Source: Selaginella moellendorffii
Lineage: Eukaryota > Streptophyta > Lycopodiopsida > Selaginellales > Selaginellaceae
DNA: 64,000 bases
Reading direction: 5' to 3'
NCBI RefSeq assembly: GCF_000143415.4
Contig: NW_003314262.1
Location: forward strand, 658,078 to 722,077
Below, in pieces: positions 33,171 through 44,114 of the stretch. Made by a program: the position numbers and the translations under genes. Numbering within the stretch: position 1 is the stretch's first letter; every line of letters starts with the position of its first letter. The notes below the pieces were generated by a model. The model had not been told where the DNA came from. It saw only the letters and a list, made by a program, of their open reading frames with translations, and did no database searches.

Positions 33171-33818
33171 ATGGAGGAAGCCACGGAGCTTGTCCACATT
33201 GTCAAGGGCGTGGCGGCCCCGGTGGTGATCCGCGAGCAGCGCTCCAGAGGCCTATCGTTCCAGGTGTGGCCAGCGGCATCGGCATTGTGCAGCTTCCTCG
33301 AGGAGAAGCAAACAGAGTGGATGGTTCCGGGCGCGAGCGTGCTCGAGCTGGGATCGGGCCCAGGCTTGGTAGGCCTTGTGGCTGCACGGCTGGGCGCCGC
33401 CAGGGTGCTACTCACGGATCTTCCACAGGCCATTCCAAATCTCGCATACAACGCCCAGCGAAACTTCCCTGGCGATGGTGGCGCGGTGATTGAGGCACGG
33501 ACGCTGCGCTGGGGCGTGGAGGAGGACGTGGCGCAGCTTGCTCAGGACTGGAGCTTCGACTTGATCGTGGCCTCGGATGTTGTCTACTACGACTATCTCT
33601 TCCAGCCTCTGCTGCAAACGCTCAAATGGCTCCTGTCGTCGTCGCCGCCGCAGGAGCGCCCCCCCAAAGTCTTGCTCGCGCACATCCGGAGGTGGACGAA
33701 AGACACCAAGTTCTTCAAGATGGCGCGCAAGTCATTCCAGGTGGAGGTTGTAGCCACGTATCCCCCGCCACCCGGGAACAAGAAGCCAGTCGTCATTTAC
33801 TCCCTCGCTGCCCGATGA
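33171..33818 (+). CDS. METTL21-like lysine methyltransferase
   Basis: Single exon, 215 codons. Seven-beta-strand SAM methyltransferase (Methyltransf_16): motif I VLELGSGPGLVGLVAARLGA, post-I VLLTDLP, motif II DLIVASDVVYYD (the DxxY-type signature of METTL21 lysine methyltransferases), and AHIRRWTKDTKFF. The N-terminus has VWPAASALCSFLEEK, typical of the family. Homologues modify Lys on chaperones or eEF1A; the target here is unknown. Ends at 33818, 10 bp from the convergent UROS stop. Confidence 0.85.
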   Translation: MEEATELVHIVKGVAAPVVIREQRSRGLSFQVWPAASALCSFLEEKQTEWMVPGASVLELGSGPGLVGLVAARLGAARVLLTDLPQAIPNLAYNAQRNFPGDGGAVIEARTLRWGVEEDVAQLAQDWSFDLIVASDVVYYDYLFQPLLQTLKWLLSSSPPQERPPKVLLAHIRRWTKDTKFFKMARKSFQVEVVATYPPPPGNKKPVVIYSLAAR

Positions 33819-33827
33819 ATGAATCAA

Positions 33828-34694
33828 TCAATCCAATCTTTTGCGGAAATGCGAGACGAGGAGGTCGGCCAGATCCGTGAAGCTGTTGAATCGGTGGCCA
33901 ACCACATCAACGTCGACTCCCAGCCGCTTGGCACCCCGGGCGGTGACAGGGCCGAAGGCCACCAGCACGCACGGCCAGAGCGAAGCGATCGTGAGGTGGT
34001 GAGCGTGGAGCGCCATGAGCAGCCCCTCCACCTCGGCGGTGCTGGTGAAGACGAGCGCATCAACTGCGCCGGCGAGCAGCGGCGTGACGCTGGCGGAGCC
34101 GGTCCACGAGGTAGCGTAGGCGTCCAGCCGCTCGACGTCCCAGCCGTGGCGCTGGAGCGCCGCCACGAAGTTTGGGACCACGTCCGGCTCGGATAGCCCG
34201 CCGCAGGCGTAGGGAACCGGGCAAAGCAGCCGGCGTCCAGCGCCATCGCCCAGCTCCTCCACCAGTGCGTCGGGTGTCGCCACCCGGGGCACCACCACCG
34301 TCAACCTCTGCTGCTCGCGGTGCTCCTTGAACAAGTCCAGCTCCTGGATGAGCTCGGCGTCCTTGCCCAGCGCCCCCACCACCAGTTCCGCGCAGCCAGA
34401 TAATCGCACTTCTCCAAGAGCGTGCGCGATGGATGCGATGCCGGACCTGGACGTGAAGGCGATGCAGCTATAGGTGTGGAGGGCAGAGACGGCGCGGCGG
34501 ACACTGGATTGGGTGTGTGGCGTGCGCTCCACGGCTATGGTGGGGCACGAGACTGTGGCGGCTCCCTCCCTGTCTAGTGCTTGCTCCAGGCGGGGCGCGT
34601 AGCTGCCGGGTGCCGTGAATGCCACTCGCAATCCCCGGAGTCGCCCATGGCCGAGAGCAGCGCTGCATTTCCATGGCGTATGCCCTAGCTCCAT
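33828..34694 (-). CDS. UROS: Uroporphyrinogen-III synthase (HEM4)
   Basis: Single exon, 288 codons. HEM4-fold: RVAFTAPGSYAPRLEQALDREGA, CIAFTSRSGIASIAHAL (a conserved UROS block), LVVVPRVATPDALVEEL, then VDALVFTSTAEVEGLLMALHAH and VLVAFGPVTARGAKRLGVDVDVVGHRF. It cyclises hydroxymethylbilane to uroporphyrinogen III, at the branch to chlorophyll, haem and sirohaem. The domain begins at about residue 22, so the leader is too short for an obvious transit peptide, odd for a plastid enzyme. An unrecognised upstream exon or a second, non-plastid copy could explain this. Confidence 0.85.
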   Translation of the reverse strand: MELGHTPWKCSAALGHGRLRGLRVAFTAPGSYAPRLEQALDREGAATVSCPTIAVERTPHTQSSVRRAVSALHTYSCIAFTSRSGIASIAHALGEVRLSGCAELVVGALGKDAELIQELDLFKEHREQQRLTVVVPRVATPDALVEELGDGAGRRLLCPVPYACGGLSEPDVVPNFVAALQRHGWDVERLDAYATSWTGSASVTPLLAGAVDALVFTSTAEVEGLLMALHAHHLTIASLWPCVLVAFGPVTARGAKRLGVDVDVVGHRFNSFTDLADLLVSHFRKRLD

Positions 34695-34772
34695 TGCTGG
34701 ACACGTGGCACATAAAGCCCTAATCCTCGCAAAAAGAGATAAGGAGATCCTTTGCTATCTCCATCTTCTACG
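34695..34772. promoter_or_regulatory. Shared promoter, UROS / coiled-coil gene
   Basis: 78 bp between divergent ATGs. It holds a G-box CACGTG (34702-34707) and an I-box-like GATAAG (about 34737-34742), common in light-regulated promoters; UROS is a chlorophyll-pathway gene. Binding is inferred, not shown. Confidence 0.5.
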
Positions 34773-36982
34773 ATGCCGCCCGGAGCACAAGCTTTTCCTC
34801 TTGCTCTTCCTGCCCAGGTCGGTCACCACTTGGCACTTCTCCTTGCCTTGATCTCGCGAGGTTGATGGAACTCAACTGGTGAGCGCAGGGGGTGGTGGCG
34901 GAGGCACGGATCTCCCTGGATGACTTGCACAAGAGGATGCAGCAGAGCGAGGGCAACGCGTCCAGCATCGAGCGGCAACTCAACGACGTCCGGACGCACC
35001 TCAAGGCGCTGCGCGACCAGGTGACGCTCGACGAGACAAACGTGCAGAGCATCGACCTCGACTCCATCGCCGCATGCCTCAAGTCGCACGCCGATGAGCA
35101 TGATCCGGAACATGTCCATGCCGCGGACAATCCCGATCGCGAAGAGGTGCAGCTGGCTCTGGAAGGAGTCGACGCCGACTTCACAAGGCTGAAGCACAAG
35201 GTTGACGAGGTCCAGGCCGAGCTCCAGATCTCATGGATGTCTCTCACCACGCTGCAGCTCCAAGTGGAGGCCAAGCGCGGCGGTTGCGGCGCAATGCTGC
35301 TGGGTGATCAACTCGGCGGCAAGAACAGGACGCTGGAGCAGCTCAGTGGCTCGTATGAGCGCCTCCGCCACGCTTTCATCGACAAGGAGGAGGAGCTGAG
35401 GCGCGAGAGGCAGCTGGCCAGCAACACGCTCACGGCGCTGGCTGTGACGCACAGGGACATGGACCTCAAGATTGAGTCCGTCAACCGGGAACTGGAGCGT
35501 CTCAAGGCTCTGGCGGTGCAGCTCCGGGACTGGTGCTCGGCCACGGAGATGATGGCCGATGAGCAGTGCACACAGCTCAAGCAACTCAGGGCGGATCTCG
35601 CATCCATTGCTTCCCGCCTGCTTCACATGATCGACTGGGGTGACCCTGCTCCCAAGCAAGAAGCTCACGATGACAAGCTGTTCCAGAACGTTGAGGAAGC
35701 TTGTTCCGCTGCTGCCACTGCTGGCCATGGTGTTGCGCCCCAGCCACCTCCACCACCACCCCGGGGGGACATGTTCCAGGCGATGTCCAACCGACTCGAG
35801 GTGCTGGTGCAAGAGTTGAGGTCGGGAAGGGCGGAGCAGGACAAGATGATCGACTCGCTGTGGTCGCCACCTTTGTGTGGAGACCCTTCTCCACGAGGAG
35901 AAGAAGTCATGGACAAGGGCCCGAACGTGGGGAAGCGAAAGCTTTCAGAGGCTTTCATTGTTGGTCAGCAACAACAACAACAGCAGCAGCAGCAGCAGCT
36001 GGTTGGCGATGAGATTGCCGATCGAGAAAAGGCATTTTTGTCGCAGAAGAAGGCGTTCTTGAGCGGCTTGCGTGAATCTTTCCAGAGGGTGCGGCGGAGG
36101 GAGGTGGCGTGCGCGAGCCTAGACAGGCGTCTGCTCAAGGCCCGGCTGCTGCTGGAGCAAGCGCAACGGGGCTGCATGAGCTCCGACTCGGTGTCCATGA
36201 AGTCCAAGCGGCAGATCGAGCAGGCGTACAAGGAGCTCGTCCACGTCCAGCGAGACATCGACAACATCAAGGCGGTGAGCCTGGTGGAGCGCCAGGAACT
36301 GTCCACCGAGCTGGTGGGCGATGATCATCATCCGCCGCGGGAGCTGTCGGAACTGCTACTGTGCTCGTCGTCGTCGTCGCCGCCGCCGCCGCAAGCCTCG
36401 ACATCATCCAATGCGGCCCAGCAGCAGCAGTTCGTGTCGCTGTGTGGCGGCGAGGTTGGGAGGGTCAAGGGCGAGCTGGGACGTCAGGTGGAGCTCAACC
36501 TCAGGCTCAAGCAGCAGGTGGCCAAGCTGTGCCTGCAGGCGGAGCGAGCCGAGGGGATGGTGGCGGTGGAGAGGCTGGAGGTGGACAAGCTGCGGCAGCA
36601 GGTCCAAGGCATCAGCGATCGGCTCAAGCACGAGGCGCGCTGCCTCCACGAGTCGCACACGGCGGCGCTGCGTGCTCGGGACGCGACCATCGAGCAGCTG
36701 CGCAGGCAAGTGGAGAGGGACGAGACGCGCAAGCTGCTCAAGGCGGCGCTGGACAAGAACGAGGAGCTGAGCGTGGAGAGGGAGGCGCTGGTGGCCAAGC
36801 TCGGGGGCCAGGACTTGGATCTGCTCAAGCTCCGCAACGAGAATGTGTGCTTGGTGGTGGAGAAGATTGCGTTTGAAGGGTCGGCGCGAGCGCTGCAGGA
36901 CAAGATGGCCAACCTCATGACCAAGCTGGCGCAGACCAAGCAGCACTGGAAGCGATTTGTTGTCTACTGCCAAACATTTTAA
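34773..36982 (+). CDS. Unknown coiled-coil protein with polyglutamine run
   Basis: Exon 1 (34773-34817) encodes MPPGAQAFPLALPAQ; a 71-nt intron (AG|GTCGGT to GCAG) joins exon 2 (34889-36982), in frame with GVVAEARISLDDLHKRM. The protein is about 713 residues and mostly charged coiled coil, with Leu/Arg/Glu heptads, a Pro-rich break (about 290), a Gln run (36-bp CAG/CAA at about 35968-36000) and a second coil region. There is no catalytic, DNA-binding or membrane motif I recognise. GC is high throughout. A cytoskeletal or scaffold role is possible but not shown. Confidence 0.65.
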
Positions 36983-37053
36983 ACCATCTGTATGTTCTAT
37001 GATCTTAACTAGGCTTGGTAGGGTTCATATCTATAGAGAGGAGAGAGCGAGGG

Positions 37054-39290
37054 ATGTTCAAGAAGGCGAGCGAGGTCAAGGCGCAGCAGCGCCTCTCTGG
37101 CGCCGATCGCAAGAAGCTGCGTCGCAGCATTTGCGAGCGATTCGGCCACGCCACTGACGCGCACATCGAATCCATCCTGCCGGCCAAGGTAAGCCTCTCC
37201 TGCATCCATCTCCTCCGACGGCTTCTCAATGCAAATCGCTACGCCAGGCGGATGTCACCGTGGCGAAGCTCGCCAATCCCAATCGCCTCCATGTCTACGT
37301 CGTGGATGGAGGGCCGCCAATGCTGTTCGATGTCGATGGTGAAGTCTTTCCAACAGGTTGAGCTTCCTCGATTGATGTGCCAATTCAGACATGCTTCCTC
37401 TTGCAGTGTATGCCCTGTGGAAGCTACCATCGCTCCTCCCAGCTTTTATTCTCAAGGGTGCTGAAGTCTCACGCTACGTTGTTGGTGGTGCCGATCTTAT
37501 GTTTCCTGGCATCACTATACCCCCGGAAGGCTTGCCAGAGTTTGAGGCAGGCCAGCCGTGGGTTGTCAAGGTGCCGGGAAATGACTTCCCCATTGCTGTA
37601 AGTCTTGTTCTTCCTTTCTTTTCACATCAACCAACGATTTTCACTCGTCTGCAGGTTGGAACGACGGCCATGAGTAGTACCGCGGCTAAGAAAGCTGGCT
37701 ATCGCGGCAAGGCCCTTCGCATTTTGCATTTCTACCCTGATACGCTCTGGTAAGGAAAGCTTTTAGAGGTTGAAGTTTTGTCGCTGAAAAGGTATTCGGT
37801 GCTGCCGATTGTGTTTCAAACAGGAGCTCGGCTGAGGGAAGATACGTTCCCAATGCGGGTTTCTCGGAGGGCATGATTTCGGAAGATCCATCCACCAGCC
37901 AGCAGGCGGGTGATGGTGAAGGCAGCGCTCAAGGTGTAGACGAACAAGACCAAGAACACGAGCAAGAACAAGAACAAGGTGGTGCCAATAGTGGTGACGA
38001 TGGGACCGAAATCTATCAAGTAACGGAGCCAGAATATGTGGCTGTGGATGTCAAGGACTTGAAGCTAGCACCGGATACATCGGCTGCCGAAGAAGCTGAC
38101 GAGGAGTGTAGCAGCATTGAGGTTGGAAGTTCAACGGGTGTTAGCACCGAGGAGATGGACTTGCTACTCGACAGGTGCTTACTGCAGGCCCTGCATACGA
38201 CCGTCAAGGACAAGGATCTACCCATTCCTGCAAGCATTCTTTGGTAAAGCATTTTATCCGCTCTGTTTTAGCTAATGCTTGTGCTGCATGTAGGTCAGGG
38301 CACATTCTTCCTGCCAGGCCTGCAGGTAGCACGGTAGACATCAAGAAATCTTCGCACAAGAAGTTGTCAAAGTGGCTTCAAACCAAATCTGCCAGCGGCT
38401 TGGTCGGTATATGATAGCTTCGTGTGTTTCCAGGCATGCTGACTGATTTCTCGCAGATAGTAGCGAAGGAGAGCAAGCCTCGCAAGGAAATCATGTTGTG
38501 CAGCGTAAACAGAAGCCATGCGCTATACCAGGAGTTCAAGCCCGAGAAGAAGGTGGCTACCTCTGAACATACCACACCAGATTCGAAGAGCGCAAACGAG
38601 AGCGTGCAAAGTCCGTTTGAAGCCGTGGAGGTGTGGAAGCCTACTCACCATGTGGCACCCATATTGAATGCTGTGGGAGCCGATGCATCCAAGTTTTACA
38701 CCGCGGCCGAGGCAAGTGAGGTGGTGTTTTCGTACGTGGACAAGGAAAGCTTGGTGAAACCAGACAACAAGGCGGTGGTTGCACTGGATGCCGTCTTATG
38801 CGACGCTTTGTTCAAAGGAGCTGTGAAGAAGGGCTCGTCGTACCCGTCGGAGGTCTTGAAAAGGGACCTCGGTGCCACATTCCTGGGCCGGATGCAAGCA
38901 CATCACAAGGTGACCAGAGACGGCAAGTCCGTGGTTCGAAAGGGAGCACTGAGATGTGCACAGATAATAACGGAGCGAAGGCAAGGAAACAAGAAAGTGA
39001 CGCGGGTGTCGGGCCTCGAGTCGTTTCTGGTGGATCCAGATGCGCTAGCAGCGGAGCTCCAGAAAAAGTTTGCGTGCAGCACATCGTTGGCCGAAGTCCC
39101 CGGTAAGTTTGTCCGCTTTGTATTTAGGTACTTGTTTGAACTCCGGTTGTTTGGGATGTATGCAGGGAAGAAAGGCGAGAAGGAGATACTCGTCCAGGGT
39201 GGCGTCATAGAAAACCTTGGGAAGCATCTAGTGCAACAGTATGGGATTCCAAAGAAGTTTATTGAGATACTGGATAAGACGAAGAAGTGA
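37054..39290 (+). CDS. EIF2D: Translation factor eIF2D (ligatin)
   Basis: Non-canonical initiation and recycling factor that delivers initiator tRNA to, or removes tRNA from, the 40S subunit. The start MFKKASEVKAQQRLS at 37054 leads to a PUA-like N-terminal domain (ADVTVAKLANPNRLHVYVVDGGPPMLFDVDGEVFPT, split by an intron), a VGGADLMFPGI segment, an acidic linker (DQEHEQEQEQ), a winged-helix/SWIB-like middle (PTHHVAPILNAVGADASKFYTA to SYPSEVLKRDLG) and a C-terminal SUI1 domain (RCAQIITERRQGNKKVTRVSGLE to VQGGVIENLGKHLVQQYGIPKKFIEIL). The stop TGA is at 39288-39290, touching the convergent stop. Confidence 0.9.
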
Positions 39291-40224
39291 TCAACTGGTT
39301 TGGGTGTCGTCGCCTTCCTGTGGGGTGGTTTTGGCGTGGAGGAGTTGACAGACTGCTCGCTCGAGTCGATGCTTATCTCGGGTGGCGAACTTGTCGACTA
39401 GGCAACCGTCCTGCTCGCGCGAGAGATTAGAAGCGAGAGATACAAGAGCCCCCCTCCCTTACCTGAAAGATTGCAAACAAGGGAACGGAGGAAACGGAGT
39501 AGAATTCGGCCAGGTCCTGCAGAGGTTGCGAGCAAATAAGGTGAAATCATTCTTTCCCAGCTAGCCTACCGTGAGTTCGTCGTAATCATCCAGAACGTTG
39601 TGCTTGACAAACACAATCTGACTCTCATCGCTGTGCTCGTCGTCCTCCTGGGGATCTGCTACGCACTCGTCACTGCTGCATCCCTGCCTGTCTAGACACA
39701 GCTTGTTTCTTCGCAATAGTGGTGGTAGTCACTCACCCGTTTGCACAGCTTCACGAATTGGGGTAGCATGTACTTGCAAGCACCGCACGAGGTGTTGTAG
39801 AAATCCACCACCACCTAAATGGAGAGAGGATTGACAAGCGCTCCAAAGGAAGGCATGGACTGCGAACCAGATCGTGCTCCTCTCGGGCGCGCTCCAAAAT
39901 GGCATCGAATTCCTGCAGGTTGCTTACTACGGTGACGCAGTCCACGGGGCACGAGATCTCCGCCTCAGCTCGTCGTGCATCCGCTTCCTGGCTGCTTGTT
40001 TATACTTTTGTGATCGATCACACGCACGCACACGCACTCACCTCCTGGCGCTTGAGAGATTCCTCTAGATGCCGCTTTCGATCCACCTGGATACCGGCAC
40101 ACGCGACATTCCGGTGTGGCGTCCCAGGAATTCCCGCAGTCTGGAACCACGACCTCTTGCCCCCCACAAAGCGGCTGCTACCAACGATGCTAAACGCCGC
40201 CAAATCACGCCCGATAGCGGCCAT
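39291..40224 (-). CDS. Thioredoxin-like protein (SCGAC site), plastid-type
   Basis: Starts MAAIGRDLAAFSIVGSSR at 40224, a basic transit-like leader. After a short intron the thioredoxin fold follows: ISCPVDCVTVVSNLQEFDAIL, HDLVVVDFYNTSCGACKYMLPQFVKLCKR (active site SCGAC in place of WCGPC), VFVKHNVLDDYDELT, then DLAEFYSVSSVPLFAIFQ, and a last exon DGCLVDKFATRDKHRLERA ending at a TGA at 39293-39291. Several short introns are needed to join these. It resembles the plastid thioredoxin-like proteins of the At1g07700 type. Redox partner unknown. Confidence 0.78.
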
Positions 40225-40412
40225 GGAGATTCATGAGCTTATGAATGCTCAAGACGCAACACGGGCTCTTGTCGCGATTCACGAGATATTTCTCTCGCTA
40301 ATTGGTTTCAAATGATAGCATGGTGGCGTAGTGGATTAGTGTTTCGAGATCAAGCCTAGAGTGCCAATTGTTCACAGTAACCAGCACCAAGAGAACAGAA
40401 AAACCACCGAGC

Positions 40413-41223
40413 CTAAGCTTCTAGCCCAATTATCCCTGCATCACAAGAGCCTAGTCTTTACCATGCCAGCTTTTTCCATAAGATATAAGCGCTTACCACA
40501 AGCAACTCTTGCACCCGCATTACCAGTTTCCTTGCTCAGCTCGTGACCACCTGCAAGACACAGTTGCACAAACAACAGGCACTCGAAGATCGTATATATA
40601 TCTATACCTTTGCCGAGATCATCCGGGTCGGCATGCACCACAATTGCCCTGCCAATGATGGAATGCGGCCCGCACAGCTTTATCTGCATCATCATCCAAG
40701 TTAATACCATGGCATGGAATGATCCTCTTCGCTACGACTACCTGGCTGTCTTTGATAGAAATCTCCACCTTTCCTGGCGTAGCAAGCAAACCCAAAAGTG
40801 TGAGAGGTTCGGTGGATCGGGCATCCATCCAAGCAAGCTACTCACCGCTGTCGCCTGCAGTGAGGTTGCCAAGGTCACCAACATGCCTGGTGTCGTCCTC
40901 GGGAGCACCGTGTTCCTTGTTGGTGGGATTGAAATGTGGACCTGTAAGCAACACACATGCTCGCTCGGGATCGCTCAAACAGAACGGCTCTACCCGTGGA
41001 GTTGCACCCGTTGGTGGTATCACCCAGCGCGTGGACGTGGAATCCATGCTTGCCCGGGCTCAAACCGGTGACTTCGCCCGTGATAGTGGACGGCGCACCT
41101 GGAGAAGCAGTCACTCACTCCATCACATTTGGTGGAATGGGCTTTTTTTTTACCTTCGTTCTCCTGGCTGAAATGCACCACCCCGCCCACCTCGCTACCC
41201 AACAGGACCGCCACTGCCTTCAT
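40413..41223 (-). CDS. CSD1: Copper/zinc superoxide dismutase, cytosolic type
   Basis: Starts [18 protein letters not shown] at 41223 with no transit peptide. Copper and zinc ligands are in place: [10 protein letters not shown] (His-His), [12 protein letters not shown] and HVGDLGN (bridging and zinc ligands, Asp), [14 protein letters not shown] (copper His), and the final [10 protein letters not shown] exon with the disulphide Cys and the arginine of the active site. The last short exon gives IIGLEA and a TAG at 40413. It converts superoxide to peroxide and oxygen. Seven short exons. Confidence 0.92.
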
Positions 41224-41366
41224 CTTCTTTTCTCTCGCACCAAGAAAATACAAGGCAGCGAACTGCAAGAAAAACCAGATTTAATAAAGCAACACTTGAA
41301 GCCATGCAGGGCGCCACGTACATCGGTGCTGCAACAAAAGCAGGAAAAATGAAAACGAAAAATAAA

Positions 41367-44061
41367 TTATGGATGTGCAATGGTGCATTGCAGCCGAAGC
41401 TCCTGGAGCTGCCTGGGATCAACTGTGGATGGTGTTCTTGTGAGGGAGCAGTGAGCAGCCGTTGTCTTTGGAAAGGCAATCACATCCCGTATCGATTTCT
41501 CTCCCGCAAGCAGCATTACCAGCCGGTCCACACCATACGCGATTCCTCCTGCCATTCATTCTCGCCACTTATTTAGAACAGCAAGGTCGACGATACCATG
41601 CGGAGGAGCACCCAGCTCTAATGCTTCCAGCAAATAGCCAAACTTATCTTCCGCCTGGACACGACTGCAGATGGAGTCACTAACTACAAACAGAAAAGAT
41701 TTCTAGAACCTCTTGAGCGCTCAAACCGGATGCCTCGAGCACCTTTTGCTGCACGTCACGCCTGTGAATCCTCAAGCTTCCACCCCCAATCTGCAGCCAG
41801 CATTTCAGTAAGCCAACAGCAGGATATCACTTACTTCCACGCCGTTGTAGACCATGTCGTAAGCAAGAGCACGAGCAGAGCTGAGATCCTTCATGTCTTC
41901 TGGCCTCGGAGCGGTGAATGGATGGTGGAGCGCCTGGCGGAAGGACGTACATAAACTAGCTAGTGAGCATCAGCTTACCTCAAGCCGCTTTTCCGCGTCG
42001 TTCCACTCGAACATAGGAAAATCAGTGATCCAAAGAATGTCATTGCGGCTCTGCAACCACGAGTTCAGTCGCGATCAAATCGGGAATGCGTCACACCTTG
42101 TCAATGAGGTTCTCACTTGTCTCGGCAATAAGCGTTCGCAGTCGGCCGAGCGTCGCGTTGACGAGCGATGTAGGCCCGTTTGCAAAGATGATCACATCCC
42201 CAGGCTTTGCGTCACATTTGGCCAGAAAGTTGTCTCTCGTCTCAGGACAAGACAAGCTCGACTTGAGCGCTGTGCTGCCTTCCACCTCTCCTGCACAGAA
42301 AGCCAGCTATTTCGTACATGGATGAATATAGAGAGATACCTCCTTCGGCCACCTTGAGAAAAGGCAGGCCTTTAGCACCGCATCTGACTGCTTCTTGATA
42401 TATGTCCCCCTTCTTCAACCGGGTGGCTGTGATCGACTTGCCGCCGCCACACACTGTTATTGCCTTGACAACACCGCCTTCGCTGATGGCTGTGGCGAAC
42501 GGAGCAAAGCTCGATTTTTCAAACACATCCGACAGCTGTTGTTTTCTTTAAGACGCGTTTTAAAGCTTCCAAGTTTGACGTACCTCGACGAGTTGCATTC
42601 CGAAGCGTGTATCAGGCTTGTCTGAACCATACTTGGACATGGCCTCGGCATACGTGAGCCGTGGAAAGGGATCCGGAAGTTCTACGCCTTTAATCTCCCG
42701 GAAAACCTGGCATCCGAGCGAGTGAGGCGAGCGCTTAACCGATGCTAGCACTTACAAGCCTGATGAGGTCCTCATTGAGCTCGAGCATATCTTCCAGCGG
42801 TGTGAATGCAAGCTCCATGTCGAGCTGCGTGAACTCGGGTTGACGGTCGGCTCTAAGATCCTCGTCCCTGAAACACCTGGTGGAAATGCACGCAAGTGAG
42901 TGAGCCAAGCACACGTATACGATACCTTGCAAACTGAAAGTATCTATCGAAACCAGACACCATGAGCATCTGCTTGAACAGCTGCGGGCTCTGGGGAAGA
43001 GCGTAGAAAGTGGCTGGCTGCATCATATTTTTTTTCCTCCCAAGTTAGTCACGCAGGCTGCAATCACTGATTCACCTGCACTCGCGATGGCACCAGGTAA
43101 TCTCGCGCTCCTTCGGGAGTGGATCTCGACAGTATCGGTGTCTCCACCTGCATTGCAAGCTCTAGCCGTCCATCAAAATCGCAAGCTCAAGCCAACCTCG
43201 ACAAAGCCGTGGACGTCTTCCAAGTAACGTCTCATGAGCTTGACGATGCGGTGGCGGAGCCTGAGGTTGGCATTCAGCTGGGGGCGCCGCAAGTCCAAGT
43301 GTCGGTATCTACAAACGCAAACATGCGTGCCTTGGAAGCACTGGCTGGCCCAACAAGCAGTTTACCTCAGACGAACTTCCTCGGAGATGACGTTTTTGGA
43401 CTGGTCGAGGGGCGTGACCAAGAAAGGAAGGTTCAAGGTGACGGGGTTGAGCACCTCAACCTTGTCCGCGATGATCTGACGCAAAGCACGATCAAAACCA
43501 TATGCGAAGGAGGACAAGAGAATACTTCGACGCTTCCAGTCTTCAAATTTGTGTTGGCGGCACCCTGAGGCCGCGAGCGCACTGTTCCCTCCACCGCTAC
43601 CACGTACTCTATTCTCAGCCTCTCCGCCACCGCCTGTGCTCCGCCGCTACTAGCCTCCGCCGCCGCAACCTGGCATGAAGCTTACTTATAAGAAATGGAA
43701 AGATGACAATCCAGCTGCTCGCCTGCACCATTCCCGTGTGGTCGCGAACGTTGATGAATGTGACGGCGCCATGGTCGCGACGGAGCGCAACCCAGCCACA
43801 AATGCGCACCCTCAGCCCAATCTCCGCCTCACTCACCTCGCCACAGTAGTGGCTCCGCCGCACCCACTTGAGCTGCTCGCCTTGCTGCTCCTCCACCCCA
43901 GCAACACCAACACCAGCAGCAGCAGCAGCAGCAGCACGGGCACCAACACGACGCGAGGATGGGCGCGCTCGGCGAGGAGGGCATTGGACGCATCTCGGCA
44001 GCCATGCCGAGGAGGAGGACGAGTGAGACGCTGGAATGGTTGTGCCTAACATACAGGCCAT
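41367..44061 (-). CDS. Aspartyl-tRNA synthetase, bacterial/organellar type
   Basis: Class II synthetase charging organellar tRNA-Asp. The leader from 44061 is Ser/Arg/Ala-rich ([15 protein letters not shown]), a transit peptide. Then the anticodon-binding OB fold ([28 protein letters not shown]), [14 protein letters not shown], motif 1 ([17 protein letters not shown]), motif 2 ([27 protein letters not shown]), the GAD insertion typical of bacterial AspRS ([10 protein letters not shown] to [15 protein letters not shown]), [11 protein letters not shown] and motif 3 ([28 protein letters not shown]). The end stops at 41367 soon after motif 3. The bacterial-type GAD insert separates it from cytosolic plant AspRS. 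Confidence 0.9.
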
Positions 44062-44114
44062 GGGTTTATAATAAAACGCAAGTGTTTGTGGCTTTTACAC
44101 ATTAGCACGCGTAG

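Noticed and set aside
35968-36000. CAG/CAA run as a possible non-coding repeat
   Set aside because: It is in frame inside the coiled-coil gene and encodes glutamines, so it is coding low complexity.
40322-40385. TGGCGTAGTGGATTAG, similar to a tRNA A-box or SINE head
   Set aside because: No clear B-box follows at the expected distance; too weak for a call.
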